Shown here in pieces: positions 6,061 to 7,653 of a stretch of DNA of 7,653 bases. The stretch spans positions 1-7,653 of the forward strand of contig CALCXL010000085.1 in assembly GCA_937907595.1 (NCBI GenBank), written 5' to 3'. The number at the start of each line of letters is the position of its first letter. Position 1 is the first letter of the stretch. Below the pieces are notes generated by a model. It was not told the DNA's origin, did no database searches, and saw only the letters and a program-made list of their open reading frames with translations. Made by a program: the position numbers and the translations under genes. Source of the stretch: an uncultured Pseudomonadota bacterium. Its GTDB lineage: Bacteria > Myxococcota_A > UBA796 > UBA9615.

Positions 6061-6446
6061 TGCGCGGCGGGATAGCGCGATGCAGGGGTCCCGGACGGGC
6101 CCCGGCGGAAGCAGGCTTGCCCCATCCTCGCGTCGGGCAGGGCGTCCGGGCCGAAGGCAGCGATACGAGGCCGGCTGCCCTGTTGCGGTCAACGGCGTTG
6201 CCGCCTTCCGCGAGACCGCTCCGGCTGACGTCTCCACTGTGGTCCCACCGCGAGAGCGCGGGAGGACCCTCGTGAGTCCTCTTGATGCGAGGTCCGCGGA
6301 TGCCCTCCCAGAGACCGACCCAACCGCATCCCGCGAAGCGGGTGCCGAGCGCACGCGAGGGAACGGTTTGGTCGTGTCGACGCCAGGGAGCCGGCCGGGC
6401 CGGGGCCGAGGCGTGGACCGTGCGGCCGGGCGGGGCTTGACCAGTC
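6061..6446. other. Gene-free stretch upstream of the HigA-like gene
   Basis: No supportable gene. In particular, no HigB/RelE-like toxin frame is found on the plus strand, where HigB would be expected. The open frames are Arg/Ala/Gly-rich and lack any familiar motif. The only structure I see is the nested hairpin at 6317-6373 and the start of the promoter region near 6437. It may be a degraded gene or a long leader. Confidence 0.4.
6317..6373. repeat. Nested inverted repeat of unknown role
   Basis: GACCCAACCG (6317-6326) pairs with CGGTTTGGTC (6364-6373) at 9 of 10 positions. Inside it CCCGC (6330-6334) and GCGGG (6338-6342) close a GAA loop, extended by CA/TG beyond a bulged T. ACCCAAC fits RYYYAAC, but the partner GTTTGGT misses GTTRRRY by one base. 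It could be an RNA structure, a weak recombination site or chance. Confidence 0.35.
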
Positions 6447-6465
6447 GTTGCGCAGTGCGCAACAT
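6437..6465 (+). promoter_or_regulatory. Candidate promoter of the HigA-like/nucleotidyltransferase operon
   Basis: TTGACC (6437-6442) matches the -35 consensus at 5 of 6 bases. It is separated by 17 bases from CAACAT (6460-6465), a weak -10 with 3 of 6 matches. Transcription would begin just before the Shine-Dalgarno sequence, leaving a very short leader. The palindrome at 6447-6463 sits between the two hexamers. Confidence 0.35.
6447..6463. promoter_or_regulatory. Perfect 17-nt palindrome, candidate operator of the XRE regulator
   Basis: GTTGCGCA-G-TGCGCAAC is a perfect inverted repeat with eight-base arms and a single central base. It ends ten bases before AAGGAG (6473-6478) and 21 before the ATG at 6484, and overlaps the candidate promoter. 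HigA-family antitoxins bind palindromes in their own promoters as dimers, so autorepression is the natural reading. That is inference from position and symmetry. Confidence 0.55.
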
Positions 6466-6483
6466 GGAGCAGAAGGAGCCGCG

Positions 6484-6954
6484 ATGACCCGTCCCCCCGG
6501 AGCCGTACTTGCCGAGGAGTTCATGTCGCCGCTGGGGCTGAACGCCAGCCGACTGGCCGCTGGACTCGGTGTGCACCGAAGCACGGTGGGCCGGCTGCTG
6601 GCGGGCGACCAGCGCCTGACGCCTGAGTTCGCAGCCCGTCTCGGCGCGTTCTTCGGCGTTCCGGCGCGATGGTGGCTCCTTCTACAGCTGGAGTACGACG
6701 CTGAGGTCCTGGTACAGGCCTCCGAAGTAGGCGATGAGGTGACGCCCTTGGAGCTGCCCGGTGACGTACTGCTGACCCCTCGAGGTGTGGTGCGTCTCGG
6801 ACCTGCAGTGGACCCCGCGGCCACCGCGAGCCCGCCGCTGTCCCTGATTGTCGGAGGTGGGGGCTCGGGTCCGGCGGAGGCCAAGGAGGAGCGCCGCCGC
6901 GTACGCCAGGTCCGGTACGACAACGGGTCGGTGGCCCTGGTCGGAGACCCCTGA
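6484..6954 (+). CDS. HigA-family XRE antitoxin-like protein with C-terminal extension
   Basis: A 156-aa DNA-binding protein. Residues 3-75 match the HigA addiction-module antitoxin pattern: RPPGAVLAEEFMSPLGL at the N-terminus, an HTH across about 21-46 (ASRLAAGLGVHRSTVGRLLA), LTPEFAARLGAFFGV, and W63-W64 followed by LQLEYD. Family proteins repress their own operon and neutralise a HigB mRNA endonuclease, but no HigB gene adjoins. Instead the stop overlaps by one base the ATG of a nucleotidyltransferase gene, which implies translational coupling. Residues 76-156 extend beyond a usual HigA length of about 90-110. They carry a Gly/Ser patch (124-129), a basic run (KEERRRVRQVR, 134-144) and no motif I know; they may bind the partner. 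The ATG at 6484 is set by AAGGAG five bases upstream. It is likely autoregulated through the palindrome at 6447-6463. Confidence 0.85.
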   Translation: MTRPPGAVLAEEFMSPLGLNASRLAAGLGVHRSTVGRLLAGDQRLTPEFAARLGAFFGVPARWWLLLQLEYDAEVLVQASEVGDEVTPLELPGDVLLTPRGVVRLGPAVDPAATASPPLSLIVGGGGSGPAEAKEERRRVRQVRYDNGSVALVGDP

Positions 6955-7454
6955 TGAGCTCCGTCGAGGGGCTGCGGGACGTGGTTTCCGCCTCGCTGCT
7001 GGCCCGCGCTGCAGATGTGTCGAGCTTGCTGGCCGAACTCGGTGTACCGCACGCGCTGATTGGAGGCCTCGCTGTCGGGGTCCACGGCCACCCTCGTGGG
7101 ACGAAGGACGTGGACTTCCTGGTGGGCTCCGAGGCGTTCGAGACGACCGAGCCACTGCTCGTGTACCGGACCGAGTTGAAGGACCTCGTCCAGGTGGGCG
7201 AGACCGACATCATGAGCGTGCCGCCGCGCTACCCCGTGCTGCAGGGAGAGTTGCGGCTGGAGAAGGACATCCCCGTCATCTCGTTCGCGGGGTTGATGCT
7301 CATGAAGCTGGACGCGAGCCGTCCGCAAGACAGAGAAGATGTTCGTCGGCTCCTGTCGCACGCCCCGGAGCGGCTCCGAGAGGTTCGAGACCACCTCGCC
7401 GCCCATGCGCCTGAGTTGTTGAGCAAGCTGGGCGAGGCGCTCGCCGGGCACTGA
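6954..7454 (+). CDS. MNT/AbiEii-like nucleotidyltransferase, candidate toxin
   Basis: A 166-aa soluble protein with a minimal nucleotidyltransferase fold. IGGLAVGVHGHPRGTKDVDF (36-55) gives the G37-G38 turn and the D52-x-D54 metal-binding pair; D85 in VGETDIM is a possible third carboxylate. K118 in LMLMKLDASRPQDREDV, with R123, D126 and D129, matches the conserved K...R..D..D helix of this superfamily. Related proteins are the AbiEii/MenT toxins, which add nucleotides to tRNA or other RNA, and MNT antitoxins, which AMPylate HEPN toxins. No HEPN gene adjoins, and the partner is a HigA-like regulator, so a toxin role is favoured but unproved. It lacks the large C-terminal domain of AbiEii and is small for a MenT. 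The gene starts on the last base of the upstream stop, so the two are co-translated. Confidence 0.8.
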   Translation: MSSVEGLRDVVSASLLARAADVSSLLAELGVPHALIGGLAVGVHGHPRGTKDVDFLVGSEAFETTEPLLVYRTELKDLVQVGETDIMSVPPRYPVLQGELRLEKDIPVISFAGLMLMKLDASRPQDREDVRRLLSHAPERLREVRDHLAAHAPELLSKLGEALAGH

Positions 7455-7515
7455 ACCGGCTCTTGCGGCCCGTCCTCACCACACGTGTCGTGGAGAGCGT
7501 TTCAGCTACCAAGTA

Positions 7516-7536
7516 CGCCGCCCCGGATGGGCGGCG
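7516..7536 (+). terminator. GC hairpin downstream of the nucleotidyltransferase gene
   Basis: CGCCGCCC (7516-7523) pairs perfectly with GGGCGGCG (7529-7536) around a CGGAT loop. It lies 61 bases after the stop and 32 before the right palindromic element. There is no T-tract, so it is terminator-like only. The rest of 7455-7567 shows no gene; ACACGTGT at 7481-7488 is a short palindrome. Confidence 0.45.
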
Positions 7537-7567
7537 CGGAAAACGCCGACACCACAGAAGCAGCGTT

Positions 7568-7644
7568 GCACCTAACACGTCCCCGGTATGCGCTGGGCGG
7601 AGCGAAGCGGAGCCTGGCGTATACCGAGTGTTGCACTGAGCCGC
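7568..7644. repeat. Right palindromic flanking element (attC-like or terminal inverted repeat)
   Basis: It starts with GCACCTAAC (7568-7576), the reverse complement of the inner end of the left element and a fit to the integron R'' consensus RYYYAAC. AACAC (7574-7578) pairs with GTGTT (7628-7632). CGGTATGCGC (7584-7593) pairs with GCGTATACCG (7617-7626) with one G-U, and a further short stem leads to a GCGAAGC-type tip. The end GTGTTGCACTGAGCCGC (7628-7644) mirrors 5962-5978. A small GCCGC-TTTC-GCGGC hairpin then runs to the end of the window. Confidence 0.6.
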
Positions 7645-7653
7645 TTTCGCGGC

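Noticed and set aside
6061..6483. Search for a HigB toxin next to the HigA-like gene
   Set aside because: No plus-strand frame here shows the RelE/HigB fold signatures; the tightly coupled partner is the downstream nucleotidyltransferase.
5773..6576. Minus-strand open frame of 267 codons across the left palindromic element
   Set aside because: Low-complexity Arg/Pro/Ser composition, crosses a repeat element and the start of the HigA-like gene, no motif.
6954..7454. Reading the nucleotidyltransferase as the MNT antitoxin of a HEPN pair
   Set aside because: No HEPN-like frame (RxxxxH motif) adjoins it, and its coupled neighbour is a DNA-binding HigA-like protein.
1..7653. CRISPR array, tRNA or rRNA genes
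   Set aside because: No regularly spaced direct repeats and no tRNA- or rRNA-like segments were seen on either strand.

Overview
The window is about 70% G+C with dense, short-spaced genes on both strands. Both lipoproteins carry a DDDDAT run just after the lipobox cysteine. Asp-rich tethers of this kind are familiar from Myxococcota and other former Deltaproteobacteria, so I lean to a myxobacterium-like genome. That is an inference from style, not a phylogenetic result.

The left part (about 1-4110) looks like ordinary chromosome. In order it holds a two-domain VOC (glyoxalase-fold) protein (+, 189-932) and a GC-rich hairpin. Next is a Ca2+-dependent PI-PLC-like lipoprotein with a complete catalytic set (+, 1081-2124). 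A small exported single-domain VOC protein (-, 2288-2761) is divergent from a phytanoyl-CoA-dioxygenase-family Fe(II)/2OG enzyme (+, 2875-3657). Last is a ten-cysteine lipoprotein (-, 3701-4108). Nothing ties these into one pathway; they read as independent units with surface or exported functions well represented.

The right part (about 4295-7653) looks like an accessory, toxin-antitoxin-type region. It has a class II Fic protein (-, 4367-5518) with an intact catalytic motif and its own inhibitory motif. It also has a one-base-overlapping pair on the + strand: a HigA-like XRE regulator with an unusual C-terminal extension (6484-6954) and a small MNT/AbiEii-like nucleotidyltransferase (6954-7454). 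The pair is preceded by a perfect 17-nt palindrome beside the promoter and Shine-Dalgarno sequence, and there is no HigB gene. I read it as an unusual toxin-antitoxin module in which a HigA-type antitoxin partners a nucleotidyltransferase.

The most interesting non-gene signal is a pair of imperfectly palindromic elements that bracket this module in inverted orientation (5962-6060 and 7568-7644). Their ends are conserved (GTTAGGTGC / GCACCTAAC inside; a 15/17 matching inverted repeat outside) while their stems differ in sequence but keep the fold. This resembles integron attC sites or the ends of a non-autonomous mobile element. A further partial copy lies just upstream of the Fic gene (5561-5588). 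Two stretches of roughly 400 bases (5519-5961 and 6061-6446) contain no convincing gene; the first contains a dense run of G-tracts.
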